Below are positions 36,564 through 47,112 of a DNA stretch of 64,000 nt, piece by piece. Position numbers and translations under genes: made by a program. Source of the stretch: Rosenbergiella gaditana (GTDB lineage: Bacteria; Pseudomonadota; Gammaproteobacteria; Enterobacterales; Enterobacteriaceae); assembly GCF_018494065.1 (NCBI RefSeq), contig NZ_JABBFR010000016.1, forward strand, positions 1-64,000, given 5' to 3'. The notes under the pieces were generated by a model that saw only the letters and a program-made list of their open reading frames with translations, was not told where the DNA came from and searched no databases. The first letter of the stretch is position 1; each line of letters begins with the position of its first letter.

Positions 36564-38492
36564 ATGGATTATCAATCACTCGCGAAAAAGATCATTGAAG
36601 GCGTGGGGGGTAAAGAGAACGTTAGTGGTCTCGTTCACTGTGCGACTCGTTTACGCTTTAAATTAAGGCAGCCAACACTTGCTGATACTGAACGCCTAAA
36701 AAATTTGGAAGAGGTGATCGCTGTGGTGAACAGTGGTGGACAATTCCAGGTCGTTATAGGTAATCAAGTGGGAGAGGTATATCAGGCGATCATGGCTATC
36801 TCAGGAGATGGTCTTGGTGCGAGTGGTACGAATAAGGGAAAAACAGAGACTCCTGCAGCACAGTCGACGCTATTGGCACGGTTAATCGATATTGTATCAG
36901 GGATCTTTACTCCCTTTATCGGCGTGATGGCTGCATCAGGGATCATGAAAGGGCTGCTCGCCTTAGCGGTGGCTTGTGGGGGATTAAGCACTGAAGGCGG
37001 AACCTACCAAATCTGGTTCGCGACCAGTGATGCACTATTCTTCTTCTTCCCATTGTTTATAGGCTATACCGCGGGACAAAAATTTGGCGGTAGCCCATTT
37101 ATTACGATGGTAATTGGTGGGGCACTCACTCATCCTTTGATGATCAAGGCATTTGAAGCGAGCCAAGCTGGACAAGCAACAGAACATTTTCTCGGTATCC
37201 CGATCGTTTTTATTAATTATAGCTCCTCGGTCATTCCCATCATTTTAGCATCGTGGGTAAGTTGTACGCTTGAAAAGCGTATCAGACCGCTACTGCCTCT
37301 GGCTGTTCGCAGTTTTTTCACCCCCGTTATTTGTTTGGCAACCGTCGTCCCTTTAACGTTCTTGGGGATTGGCCCCTTGGCGACCTGGCTGAGTCATTTA
37401 CTAGCGGAAGGTTATGAAGTGATCTATCGTTTCGCACCCTGGTTAGCAGGGGCAGCATTAGGAGCAGTATGGCAGATCTGTGTGATCTTCGGCCTACATT
37501 GGGGATTAGTCCCGTTGATCTTTAATAATCTTGTGGTCTTCGGACAAGATTCAATGATGCCAATGATCCTGCCTGCGGTAATGGGACAAATTGGTGCAGT
37601 TCTCGGAATCTTTTTCTACAGCAACGATCCTCGTCAAAAAGCGCTAGCAGGATCGTCCTTTTCTGCAGGGATCTTCGGGGTAACTGAACCTGCGATTTAT
37701 GGGTTAACCCTCCCACTCCGTCGCCCCTTTATCATCGGATGTATAGCCGGATCGATTGGCGGTGCCATCGTAGGTTTTGTGGGCACTCATACTTATTCTT
37801 TTGGGTTGGCGAATATTTTTACGCTTATCCAAATTATTCCCCCTACCGGCATTGATAGCACGGTATGGGGAGTATTTATCGGTAATGCGGTCGCCGTTAT
37901 TATCGGTTGCCTTGGCACTTATTTTTGGGGCCGCCGCACTCAACGTCCTGACGCTACTTCTGTCGCTGAGGCACCGGTACAAGAAGCGGTCGCTTATGCC
38001 GTGCAGCCACCGGTTTCCAGCAAGCCGTCTACGGCGAAAACCTTGACACTTCTCACTCCTATTACAGGGCAGGTAGTGGCGCTGGCAGATATCCCCGATC
38101 CCACCTTTGCCGGCGGACTTCTTGGCCAAGGTGTAGCCATTTTGCCTCATAAGGGTGAAGTACGCGCGCCATTTTCTGGGACGGTTGAATCACTTTTTCT
38201 GACTAAACATGCTCTAGGGTTACGCAGTGAACAAGGTGTCGACGTCTTGATTCATATCGGTATTGATACCGTCAAATTAGCAGGAGAGCCCTTCACCGCC
38301 CACGTGGCTGAGGGCGATCACATTACAGAGGGAGAGTTGCTTCTGACATTTGACTGTCAAGCCATTACCGATGCCGGACTCTCTCTAATCAGCCCGGTCT
38401 TGGTGACTAACAGTGATGATTTTAGTGCCGTGGAGTGCATAGCAGCCAGCGAAGTGACTGAGCAACAGCCTTTATTAATTATTACAGCCTAA
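36564..38492 (+). CDS. bglF: Beta-glucoside PTS permease EIIBCA
   Basis: 642 residues in the order IIB-IIC-IIA. The IIB domain has its phosphorylated cysteine at residue 26 (VHCATRLRFKL). The IIC domain spans about 100-460 with some ten membrane helices. The IIA domain begins near residue 495 and carries the active histidine in VLIHIGIDTVKL. It imports and phosphorylates aryl-beta-glucosides such as salicin or arbutin, and in its idle state phosphorylates BglG. It follows the RAT/terminator control region and precedes the phospho-beta-glucosidase gene by 15 bp. Confidence 0.93.
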   Translation: MDYQSLAKKIIEGVGGKENVSGLVHCATRLRFKLRQPTLADTERLKNLEEVIAVVNSGGQFQVVIGNQVGEVYQAIMAISGDGLGASGTNKGKTETPAAQSTLLARLIDIVSGIFTPFIGVMAASGIMKGLLALAVACGGLSTEGGTYQIWFATSDALFFFFPLFIGYTAGQKFGGSPFITMVIGGALTHPLMIKAFEASQAGQATEHFLGIPIVFINYSSSVIPIILASWVSCTLEKRIRPLLPLAVRSFFTPVICLATVVPLTFLGIGPLATWLSHLLAEGYEVIYRFAPWLAGAALGAVWQICVIFGLHWGLVPLIFNNLVVFGQDSMMPMILPAVMGQIGAVLGIFFYSNDPRQKALAGSSFSAGIFGVTEPAIYGLTLPLRRPFIIGCIAGSIGGAIVGFVGTHTYSFGLANIFTLIQIIPPTGIDSTVWGVFIGNAVAVIIGCLGTYFWGRRTQRPDATSVAEAPVQEAVAYAVQPPVSSKPSTAKTLTLLTPITGQVVALADIPDPTFAGGLLGQGVAILPHKGEVRAPFSGTVESLFLTKHALGLRSEQGVDVLIHIGIDTVKLAGEPFTAHVAEGDHITEGELLLTFDCQAITDAGLSLISPVLVTNSDDFSAVECIAASEVTEQQPLLIITA

Positions 38493-39902
<1,410 letters not shown>

Positions 39903-39915
39903 CCAGCGTATAAAC

Positions 39916-39943
39916 AAGAGAGGCATCCAAGGATGCCTCTCTT
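39916..39943. terminator. Bidirectional hairpin between the bgl operon and the DASS carrier gene
   Basis: AAGAGAGGCATCC and GGATGCCTCTCTT form a perfect 13-bp stem with a 2-nt loop between convergent genes. There is little T-tract beyond the stem itself. Confidence 0.85.
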
Positions 39944-39973
39944 AGTATTGGTAGGTCAGGCTCGGTTCAGCGT

Positions 39974-41482
39974 CTAGAAGATCATCTTCATCCAGGGATA
40001 ACCAATGAACAGCAGAGCAAGCAAGAAAATCACTCCGAAAATAGAGCCAAGTCGCCAGTAGTCTTTGGTCGGTAAATAGCCGCTACCATAATAAATGGGA
40101 CTTGGGCCTGTGCCGTAAGGGGTAATGATCCCCATAATTCCCAGCGACGTGACGAGTAATAAGCAGAAAATAGGCATATCGATACCAGGGATAGCCGCCC
40201 CAATGGTTAAGATAGCGGGAAGCAGCGCGGTAGTGTGTGCTGTCGAACTGGCAAAGAGATAGTGAAGTAAGTAAAACGCTAAAAAGAGCATAATTGTGGC
40301 AACCGTTGGGCTAATCCCGGTTAACAGTAGTCCAGCCTCTTGACCCAACCAGCGAATAAAGCCGACACGGGCTAAGCCATCGGCCAAGGCGACCAGTGTG
40401 GCGAACCAAGCAAAGGTATTCCAGGCTGGTTTATTACTGGTGATATCTGTCCAAGAGAGTACACCTGTCCACAGCATCAGCACCACCACCAACAATGCAG
40501 CCATCGCCGGCTCGATCCATGCGGCAGCAAAAATCCACATCAGCAGAGCACAGCAGACAAAGCAGAGCAGTAAGATCTCATTACGCGACATCCTACCGAG
40601 TTTCTTTAACTCACTTGCCGCCCACTTCGGGACTTGCTCATTAATTTTCACTGTAGGGGGATAGAGCCAATAAGCAAGCAGCGGCATAGTGACAATCAGT
40701 AAAATACCAACGGGAAGGAAAGCTAAAAACCATTTACCCCAAGTAATATCAATCCCTACCACGCTCTTAACCAGCGCTAGGGCGAGTAGATTGGGCGCCA
40801 GTGCAGATAAAAACATTGAGCTGGTAATACAGGCCGCCGTAATCGCTACCCACATCAAATAAGAACCGATTTTACGTGCGCTCGGGTCATTGGGTTTCGA
40901 ACCATAAAGAGGAGGAAGGTTAGCGATAATGGGATAAATTGTGCCGCCACTACGTGCCGTATTTGATGGCGTAAAAGGGGCTAACAGCAGATCCGCGAAG
41001 GTAATCGCATAACCAAGAGTTAAACTACGACGACCTAAAAACTTAACCAGAATCAACGCTAAACGTCGACCTAAGTTGGTTTTATCATAGCCTGCTGCAA
41101 ACATAAATGCGCCAAAAATCAGCCAGACTGTCGAGTTACTGAAGCCACTGACAGCCCATTTAAAGGCTTGATTCGCTGTCTTAAATTGAGGATCTGCCAA
41201 TTGTTCAGGACTGAACAATAGCCACTGGTTGAAGATAGCTACCACCACAATTCCCGTCAGGCCGATCACTGCGCCCGGCAATGGCTCAAAGATTAAGCCA
41301 ACAATGACCGCCGCGAAGATAGCAAAAAAGTGCCAAGCATGGGGGGACAATCCCTCTGGAACAGGAGTGACTAATAATAGTAATGCTACCAAGGCGGGAA
41401 GAAGAAAAATAATGGCTTTCTTCGCTCGCCCCGTAGTGGGGGGCGGTGGTGGAGAAACGTTTTTTTTACTGTCCTTATTCAT
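39974..41482 (-). CDS. DASS-family di/tricarboxylate transporter (CitT/TtdT type)
   Basis: 502 residues, about 12-14 membrane helices. It belongs to the divalent anion:sodium symporter group whose enterobacterial members exchange citrate, tartrate or fumarate for succinate, or take up 2-oxoglutarate/malate. The family motifs are visible as LAPFTPSNTARSGGTIYPI and, near the C-terminus, GIITPYGTGPSPIYYGSGYL. The gene diverges from a fumarate-reductase-like flavoprotein across a region with a perfect FNR box, which suggests fumarate or malate uptake linked to succinate efflux. That substrate is inference. A proline-rich leader (SPPPPPTT) precedes the first helix. Confidence 0.85.
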   Translation of the reverse strand: MNKDSKKNVSPPPPPTTGRAKKAIIFLLPALVALLLLVTPVPEGLSPHAWHFFAIFAAVIVGLIFEPLPGAVIGLTGIVVVAIFNQWLLFSPEQLADPQFKTANQAFKWAVSGFSNSTVWLIFGAFMFAAGYDKTNLGRRLALILVKFLGRRSLTLGYAITFADLLLAPFTPSNTARSGGTIYPIIANLPPLYGSKPNDPSARKIGSYLMWVAITAACITSSMFLSALAPNLLALALVKSVVGIDITWGKWFLAFLPVGILLIVTMPLLAYWLYPPTVKINEQVPKWAASELKKLGRMSRNEILLLCFVCCALLMWIFAAAWIEPAMAALLVVVLMLWTGVLSWTDITSNKPAWNTFAWFATLVALADGLARVGFIRWLGQEAGLLLTGISPTVATIMLFLAFYLLHYLFASSTAHTTALLPAILTIGAAIPGIDMPIFCLLLVTSLGIMGIITPYGTGPSPIYYGSGYLPTKDYWRLGSIFGVIFLLALLFIGYPWMKMIF

Positions 41483-41568
41483 TAATCATCACTCAGTAAT
41501 CTATCGATGGAGGAGAGAATGCAGTCGAATTTATCTTCACCATCATCGATTTTTTACTCAGTGAGGTG

Positions 41569-41582
41569 TTGATTTCTATCAA
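41569..41582. promoter_or_regulatory. FNR-binding site between the DASS carrier and fumarate reductase genes
   Basis: TTGATTTCTATCAA is an exact match to the FNR consensus TTGAT-N4-ATCAA. It lies about 90 bp upstream of the carrier gene start and about 280 bp upstream of the flavoprotein start, in the divergent intergenic region (41483-41856). Anaerobic control of one or both genes follows from established FNR biology but is not demonstrated here. Confidence 0.75.
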
Positions 41583-41789
41583 AAGATAAAAGGGTGCGCT
41601 TCAAGCTCGTAGAAAGTTTCGTAATTTTTTGATCCTAAACAAATTCAGCGTCACTTTATATAAATGATTTAAAAATCATAAGGTTAAATAATTGTTAAGG
41701 CATTTTTGAAATTGTATTCAACTTATTTCCAAGAAGTATTTATTTATCAATTTATTATTGTTCTTTGATCTAGACGAAGGGGAAGGAAA

Positions 41790-41828
41790 ATGACATCGGC
41801 TTATAGTGGGAAAAATAACTATTTTTAG
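41790..41828 (+). CDS. Short upstream ORF (12 residues) before the fumarate reductase gene
   Basis: ATG at 41790 is preceded by a strong purine-rich ribosome site (GAAGGGGAAGGAA). It encodes MTSAYSGKNNYF and stops at 41828, 28 nt before the preferred start of the large flavoprotein gene. It could be a leader that tunes translation downstream, or the old start of the flavoprotein gene separated from it by a small frameshift. Nothing in the peptide itself suggests a function. Confidence 0.35.
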   Translation: MTSAYSGKNNYF

Positions 41829-41856
41829 CCATGCAATGACAGCTTCTGGAGCGCCA

Positions 41857-44643
41857 ATGGATCTTAACAACCCCTTTAATACCGCATTATGTTTTCCAAA
41901 AGGAAAAACTGTAAAAAATAGGCTTTTTATGGCGCCTATGACGACCTGTAGTGGTTTTTACGATGGGAGCGTCCCGCAGGATTTGGTCGAGTATTACGGT
42001 AAACGCGCGCAAGGGCTTGGCGCAGTCATTGTAGAGTGCTGTTTTATCGAGCCTCTGGGGCCGGCTTTTCCGGGGGCATTGGGAATTGATAGTGATAAAA
42101 AGATCCCCGGTCTGGCACGTATTGCGACCGCGATCAAGCAACAAGGTGCGCTAGCGATCTTACAGATCTACCATGGTGGCCGGATGGTAGAACCTGAGCT
42201 CATCGGCGGTAAAACACCGGTTGCGCCTAGCGCCGTTGCGGCGGATCGCGAAGGTGCAACGACGCCTCGTGAATTGAGCTGCCAAGAGATCGACGTGCTG
42301 ATCACTAAATTTGGTGATGCGGTAAATCGGGCGATTAAAGCCGGTTTTGATGGTGTGGAAATTCACGGAGCAAACACTTATTTGATCCAGCAATTTTTTT
42401 CCCCCCACTCTAATCGACGTGATGATCAATGGGGGGGAAATAGAGAAAAGCGTAGCCGTTTTCCGCTAGCAGTCCTTGACATAGCTCATCATATGGCTGA
42501 GCGCGCAGAAGCCAACGATTTTATTATTGGTTACCGTTTCTCACCAGAAGAAATGGAAAAACCCGGTATTACTTTCCAAGATAGCCTTTATCTGCTCGAA
42601 AAATTGGCCGAACGTGGCTTAGATTATGTTCATTTCTCTGTGGGGCATTGGTTGCGGTCATCCATTATTGATCTGGCTGACCAAACGCCACTCATCACCC
42701 GTTATCGACAAGCGATCTCACCGTCCTCCAGCTTGGCAAAGGTTCCGGTGATTGGTGTGGGTGGCATTGTGAATAAGTTTGATGTCGAGCAAGCGTTTGA
42801 GGCGGGCTATGATGTATTAGCAGTAGGTAAGGCCTGTATCGTTTATCCTGATTGGTGGCAGCGTCTCCATTCTGGTGAGACCTTAACGCTTGAGATGGAC
42901 AGCACCCAACGTGAAGCGCTCTCTATTCCGGAACCGCTGTGGTACTTCTCCTTAGTCGACGCGATGATTCGCGATGTCCAAAATGCCGGTAAGAAGTTTA
43001 AAGCGGGGGTCTACCATGAAAAAGTGGAAGCTGAGGCACTAAAACTCAATATCGATGTTCAGCTTGATACCGATCGGATCACGGATATTCGATTGCAGCC
43101 AGACAGTAGCCTTGATGTCGATTTTACCCAGACTTTTGAACAATTACGTACCCGGATGTTAGTGGCCAATAGCCCTTATGTAGACGCGATTGCTGGGGCA
43201 ACCACCCAGAGTGAGGCACTGAAAAAAGCGGTATCACGTGCCCTTTCTACCTCCACCAAACATTGGGCTGAAGACTGCGGTGTTGACCCTGCCAGTTTGG
43301 AAAACTATGACGTAATTGTGATTGGCAGTGGCGGCGCGGGGTTAGCGGCAGCCATCAATGCTCATGATTTAGGGGCAAAAGTGGTGGTTGTCGAGCGTAT
43401 GTCGACGATAGGGGGAAATACCATTAAAGCGTCAGTCGGCATGAATGCTGCGCAAACCTCTTATCAACAAGAGAAAGGGATTCGAGACACTAAAGCCTGC
43501 TTCTATGAAGAAACCTTAAAAGGGGGCAAATTCAAAAATAATCCTGAGCTGTTGCAGCAATTTGTAGAAAGAGCCCCTGATGCAATTGATTGGCTCGCCA
43601 AGCAGGAAATAGTACTGAGTGACATCACTATTACCGGTGGGATGAGCATTGACCGAACTCATCGTCCTGCTGACCGTTCCGCTGTTGGGGGGTTCTTGAT
43701 CAGCGGCTTAGTGAGAAACCTCAATCAGCGTCATATTGAAGTGTTAGTAGACACTAAGGCCGATAGCATCGAGTACCAGCAAGGTAAAGTCTCGGGGCTG
43801 AAGGTTATCGACGAATATGGTGAAAGCCGGATCTTGCATACCAAAGCAATAATTGTTGCTACCGGTGGATTTAGCGCCAACGCAAAAATGGTTGAGCATT
43901 ATCGTCCGGAGTTAACCGGATTCGTCACCACTAATCATAAAGGGGCCACTGGCAGTGGTATTACTTTATTACAAAACTTGGGTGCGGCGACGGTCGATAT
44001 GGCTGAAATCCAAATCCATCCGACCGTTGAACAACAGAGTGCCTACCTTATCTCTGAGTCGATTCGTGGCGGTGGTGCAATATTAGTTTCACAAGCTGGT
44101 GAACGTTTCTGTAATGAAATGGAAACCCGTGACAAAGTCTCTGCGCAGATCATTGGCTTAGCGGAGAAAAGTGCGTGGATCCTCTTCGACGAGCAAGTCA
44201 GATCCCAAAATAAAGCGGCAGATGAATACTTAGCGAAAGGCTTTGCGATCCAAGGTGAGAGCGTTGAGGATCTCGCTACGCAGATCGGTATGGATCCGAA
44301 AGCGTTAGCACAAACCCTCGCAACCTTTAACCAAGCGGTTCGCCAGCAGCAGGATCTTCAGTTTGGGAGAACGACGGCGTTGCGACATCCGTTAGACAAG
44401 GGCCCATTCTACGCGATTAAGATTGCTCCCGGTGTTCACCATACCATGGGAGGCGTCGCCATCTCGACTCAGGCGCAAGTGTTGGATACTCACCATCAAC
44501 CCTTAAAGGGGATCTGGGCAGCTGGGGAAGTCGTGGGTGGTATACATGGCGCCAATCGTATCGGGGGCAATGCGGTGGCGGATATCATTATCTTCGGTCT
44601 ATTAGCTGGTGAACAAGCGGCTAACTGGGTTAAAACGGCTTAA
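41857..44643 (+). CDS. Soluble NADH:fumarate reductase-type flavoprotein (OYE + FMN_bind + FAD_binding_2)
   Basis: 928 residues from the ATG at 41857, chosen because TCTGGAG lies just upstream; a GTG at 41806 would add 17 residues. Three domains: an Old-Yellow-Enzyme-like barrel (about 1-345, with HGGRMVEPEL and GVEIHGANTYLIQQFFSPHS), an FMN_bind domain with DAIAGAT, whose Thr449 should carry covalent FMN, and a fumarate-reductase flavoprotein domain from about 485 (VIVIGSGGAGLAAAINAHDL), with HTMGGVAI near the end. The same architecture is known for the cytoplasmic NADH:fumarate oxidoreductase of Klebsiella. No signal peptide is seen. ApbE follows in the operon. The electron acceptor could be fumarate or a related enoate such as urocanate. 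Confidence 0.85.
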   Translation: MDLNNPFNTALCFPKGKTVKNRLFMAPMTTCSGFYDGSVPQDLVEYYGKRAQGLGAVIVECCFIEPLGPAFPGALGIDSDKKIPGLARIATAIKQQGALAILQIYHGGRMVEPELIGGKTPVAPSAVAADREGATTPRELSCQEIDVLITKFGDAVNRAIKAGFDGVEIHGANTYLIQQFFSPHSNRRDDQWGGNREKRSRFPLAVLDIAHHMAERAEANDFIIGYRFSPEEMEKPGITFQDSLYLLEKLAERGLDYVHFSVGHWLRSSIIDLADQTPLITRYRQAISPSSSLAKVPVIGVGGIVNKFDVEQAFEAGYDVLAVGKACIVYPDWWQRLHSGETLTLEMDSTQREALSIPEPLWYFSLVDAMIRDVQNAGKKFKAGVYHEKVEAEALKLNIDVQLDTDRITDIRLQPDSSLDVDFTQTFEQLRTRMLVANSPYVDAIAGATTQSEALKKAVSRALSTSTKHWAEDCGVDPASLENYDVIVIGSGGAGLAAAINAHDLGAKVVVVERMSTIGGNTIKASVGMNAAQTSYQQEKGIRDTKACFYEETLKGGKFKNNPELLQQFVERAPDAIDWLAKQEIVLSDITITGGMSIDRTHRPADRSAVGGFLISGLVRNLNQRHIEVLVDTKADSIEYQQGKVSGLKVIDEYGESRILHTKAIIVATGGFSANAKMVEHYRPELTGFVTTNHKGATGSGITLLQNLGAATVDMAEIQIHPTVEQQSAYLISESIRGGGAILVSQAGERFCNEMETRDKVSAQIIGLAEKSAWILFDEQVRSQNKAADEYLAKGFAIQGESVEDLATQIGMDPKALAQTLATFNQAVRQQQDLQFGRTTALRHPLDKGPFYAIKIAPGVHHTMGGVAISTQAQVLDTHHQPLKGIWAAGEVVGGIHGANRIGGNAVADIIIFGLLAGEQAANWVKTA

Positions 44644-44664
44644 CGTAGTGTCACGGGAGGCGGT

Positions 44665-45594
44665 ATGATTGATTATCAGGCAGTAATGATGGGCTCGCCG
44701 ATTCGCTTATCGCTCTCCCAAGAAAATCCGCAACGTGCGCGCGCAGTATTTCAACTTATCAAGCAACAAGAGGCCCTGCTAACGGTTAACCGAGATGATT
44801 CGCTGTTGATGGCGGTGAATCGTGCTGCGGGTCAGCATCCAGTCGTGGTGCCGAGTACAATTTTCCATCTTGTTTCACTCGCTCTACAAGTGAGTCTTTT
44901 ACCAGGAAGTCTGTTTAACTTGGCAATCGGCCCTTTGGTTAAAGCCTGGCGTATTGGCTTTGCTGGACGGTCTCCCCCTCCCATAAGTCGGATCAATGAC
45001 GCTATGGCGTTGATTGATCCGCACGATATTGTGCTGGATGCCGAAGCTCAGTCCATTTTTCTACGTAAATGCGGAATGGAAATTGATTTAGGGGCCATAG
45101 CAAAAGGTTATATCGCCGACAAAGTCTGCCAATATTTGCATGAACAGCAAGAACCCTATGCGTTGATCAATTTGGGAGGTAATGTTCACACCCTCGCGCG
45201 ACCAGAGCATCACCTTTGGCAGATTGGCTTACGCAAGCCCTTTGCTAGCCCGCAGACGCTGAGCGCTCGCTTAGCAGTGAGTGGACGATCGGTCGTAACA
45301 TCAGGGATTTATGAACGATTTTTTCTCCATCAACAACGCTGTTATCACCATATTCTGGATAGTCGGACTGGGTATCCTCTGGATAATGACTTACTGAGCG
45401 TGACAGTTATCAGTGAGTCCTCCTTAATCGGCGATATCTACAGTACGCTTCTTTATGGCATGGGTGTCGACGAGAGCTTAGCTTGGCTTTCCCACCATCC
45501 TGAAATTGAAGCGGTGATGATTACCCGCGATAACGACATTATTTGCTCCTCTCAGCATCACTTCCAATGTCACGTTCTCAATCTAAAGCAGTAG
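44665..45594 (+). CDS. apbE: FMN:protein transferase ApbE, cytosolic form
   Basis: 309 residues. ApbE attaches FMN to a threonine of an FMN_bind motif by a phosphoester bond. Conserved parts are seen: MEIDLGAIAKGYIADKV, INLGGNVHTLA, and HHILDSRTGYPLDNDLLSVT. There is no signal peptide or lipobox, so the enzyme should act in the cytoplasm, unlike the periplasmic lipoprotein ApbE that serves Nqr and Rnf. It starts 21 bp after the flavoprotein gene that contains a fitting target motif, so that protein is its likely substrate. The first residues are compact (MIDYQAVMMGSPIRLSL), with GGGAGGCGG serving as ribosome site. Confidence 0.9.
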   Translation: MIDYQAVMMGSPIRLSLSQENPQRARAVFQLIKQQEALLTVNRDDSLLMAVNRAAGQHPVVVPSTIFHLVSLALQVSLLPGSLFNLAIGPLVKAWRIGFAGRSPPPISRINDAMALIDPHDIVLDAEAQSIFLRKCGMEIDLGAIAKGYIADKVCQYLHEQQEPYALINLGGNVHTLARPEHHLWQIGLRKPFASPQTLSARLAVSGRSVVTSGIYERFFLHQQRCYHHILDSRTGYPLDNDLLSVTVISESSLIGDIYSTLLYGMGVDESLAWLSHHPEIEAVMITRDNDIICSSQHHFQCHVLNLKQ

Positions 45595-45649
45595 TATTAT
45601 TTATTAATAATGCTTAGGGTGAGTTCTTCCTTACCCAGGAGAATGACCC

Positions 45650-47104
45650 ATGTATATTGGTATCGATTTAGGAACCTCTGGCGTTAAAGTTGTATTGATG
45701 GATGAACAGTTTCAGGTCAGAGCGAGTCAATCAGTCTCTTTAACTTGCGAACATCCTCATCCTCTCTGGTCAGAACAAACGCCATCGCAGTGGTGGCAAG
45801 CTACCGAGCAAGCGCTCGACCAACTTGCCGACACGCAGCCTCTGCAGGCGGTAAAAGCCATAGGGGTGACGGGACAAATGCATGGGGCGGTGTTGGTCGA
45901 TAGTGATGGGGAGCCTTTGCGTCCGGCGATCTTATGGAACGACGGGCGCTGTGCCCCTCAGTGTGCGTTACTCAATCAACGCGCACCAAACATCGAACGT
46001 ATCACCGGTAATCAGGTGATGACTGGGATGACTGCCCCAAAACTCCTCTGGGTGGCTGAACATGAACCGGAAATTTTCAGTCAAATTGCTCAGGTGTTGT
46101 TGCCAAAAGACTATCTACGCTGGAAGCTCTCTGGCCGTTATGCCACAGATATGTCTGACGCGTCAGGAACCCTGTGGTTGAATGTTGCAACGCGTCAGTG
46201 GGATAAGACGCTACTCGACGCTTGCGGGTTAATGCCTCAACAGGTTCCACCATTACTGGAAGGTCCCCAAGTCAGCGGCTGCTTACGTGAAGAATACCAA
46301 CAACGTTGGGGCTTCTCTACAACGATTCCAATCGTTGCTGGCGGTGGCGATAACGCTGCGGGTGCTCTGGGGGTAGGGGTGTGGCAGTCTGGCCAAGCGA
46401 TGCTCTCGTTGGGGACTTCAGGCGTCTATTTTGCGGTGAGCGATGGCTTCTATGCTAATAGCCGTCAAGCGGTACACAGCTTTTGTCATGCTTTACCTGA
46501 GACATGGCATTTGATGTCGGTCATGCTCAGTGCTGCCTCCTGCTTGGATTGGGCCGCCAAAGTTACTGGGCAAGCTTCGGTGAATGATTTTTTATACCTG
46601 GCTGAACAGGCGAAGGTTGAAGCGCATTCACCGCTTTTTTTACCCTATTTGGCAGGTGAACGCACGCCGCACAATAATCCTTACGCAACCGGTAGTTTTA
46701 CAGGCTTAACGCATCAGCATGGTCCTGCTGATCTGGCCTTTGCTGTGGTCGAAGGGGTCAGTCTAGGGCTTGCTGAGGGGATATCCGCTTTACATCAGAG
46801 TGGGGTCGTGCCCACCTCCGTTACACTGATTGGCGGTGGGGCAAAAAGTGAGTTTTGGCGTCAATTATTGGCCGATGTTACGGGTCAATGCCTTGAGTAT
46901 CGACAGGATGGTGATGTCGGCCCGGCCCTTGGTGCTGCTCGATTGGCGAAAATGGCCTGCTGCCCAGCATTGACGTTAGCGGGACATTTTCCTGCCTCGC
47001 CGATCGTTACCACTTATCGCCCGCATCCGGCCCGTCATCAATTTTTTCAACAGCGTTTACACTTATTTCAGCAAGGGTATCGCCAGCTGAGTAACGCTCC
47101 CTGA
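45650..47104 (+). CDS. xylB: Xylulokinase
   Basis: 484 residues, the same length as E. coli XylB, FGGY kinase family. It phosphorylates D-xylulose to xylulose 5-phosphate. The N-terminal phosphate motif IGIDLGTSGVKVVLMDE, the substrate motif GVTGQMHGAVLVD and the catalytic aspartate in GGGDNAAGALG are all present. The usual neighbours xylA, xylFGH and xylR are absent; instead it follows apbE by 55 bp and faces a LysR gene. It might serve xylulose produced from xylitol or arabitol rather than xylose. Whether it is cotranscribed with apbE is uncertain. Confidence 0.9.
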   Translation: MYIGIDLGTSGVKVVLMDEQFQVRASQSVSLTCEHPHPLWSEQTPSQWWQATEQALDQLADTQPLQAVKAIGVTGQMHGAVLVDSDGEPLRPAILWNDGRCAPQCALLNQRAPNIERITGNQVMTGMTAPKLLWVAEHEPEIFSQIAQVLLPKDYLRWKLSGRYATDMSDASGTLWLNVATRQWDKTLLDACGLMPQQVPPLLEGPQVSGCLREEYQQRWGFSTTIPIVAGGGDNAAGALGVGVWQSGQAMLSLGTSGVYFAVSDGFYANSRQAVHSFCHALPETWHLMSVMLSAASCLDWAAKVTGQASVNDFLYLAEQAKVEAHSPLFLPYLAGERTPHNNPYATGSFTGLTHQHGPADLAFAVVEGVSLGLAEGISALHQSGVVPTSVTLIGGGAKSEFWRQLLADVTGQCLEYRQDGDVGPALGAARLAKMACCPALTLAGHFPASPIVTTYRPHPARHQFFQQRLHLFQQGYRQLSNAP

Positions 47105-47112
47105 GGCGACTA

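Noticed and set aside
37704..38150. 148-codon minus-strand ORF inside the beta-glucoside PTS gene
   Set aside because: Arginine-rich composition and complete overlap with the IIC/IIA coding frame mark it as a shadow.
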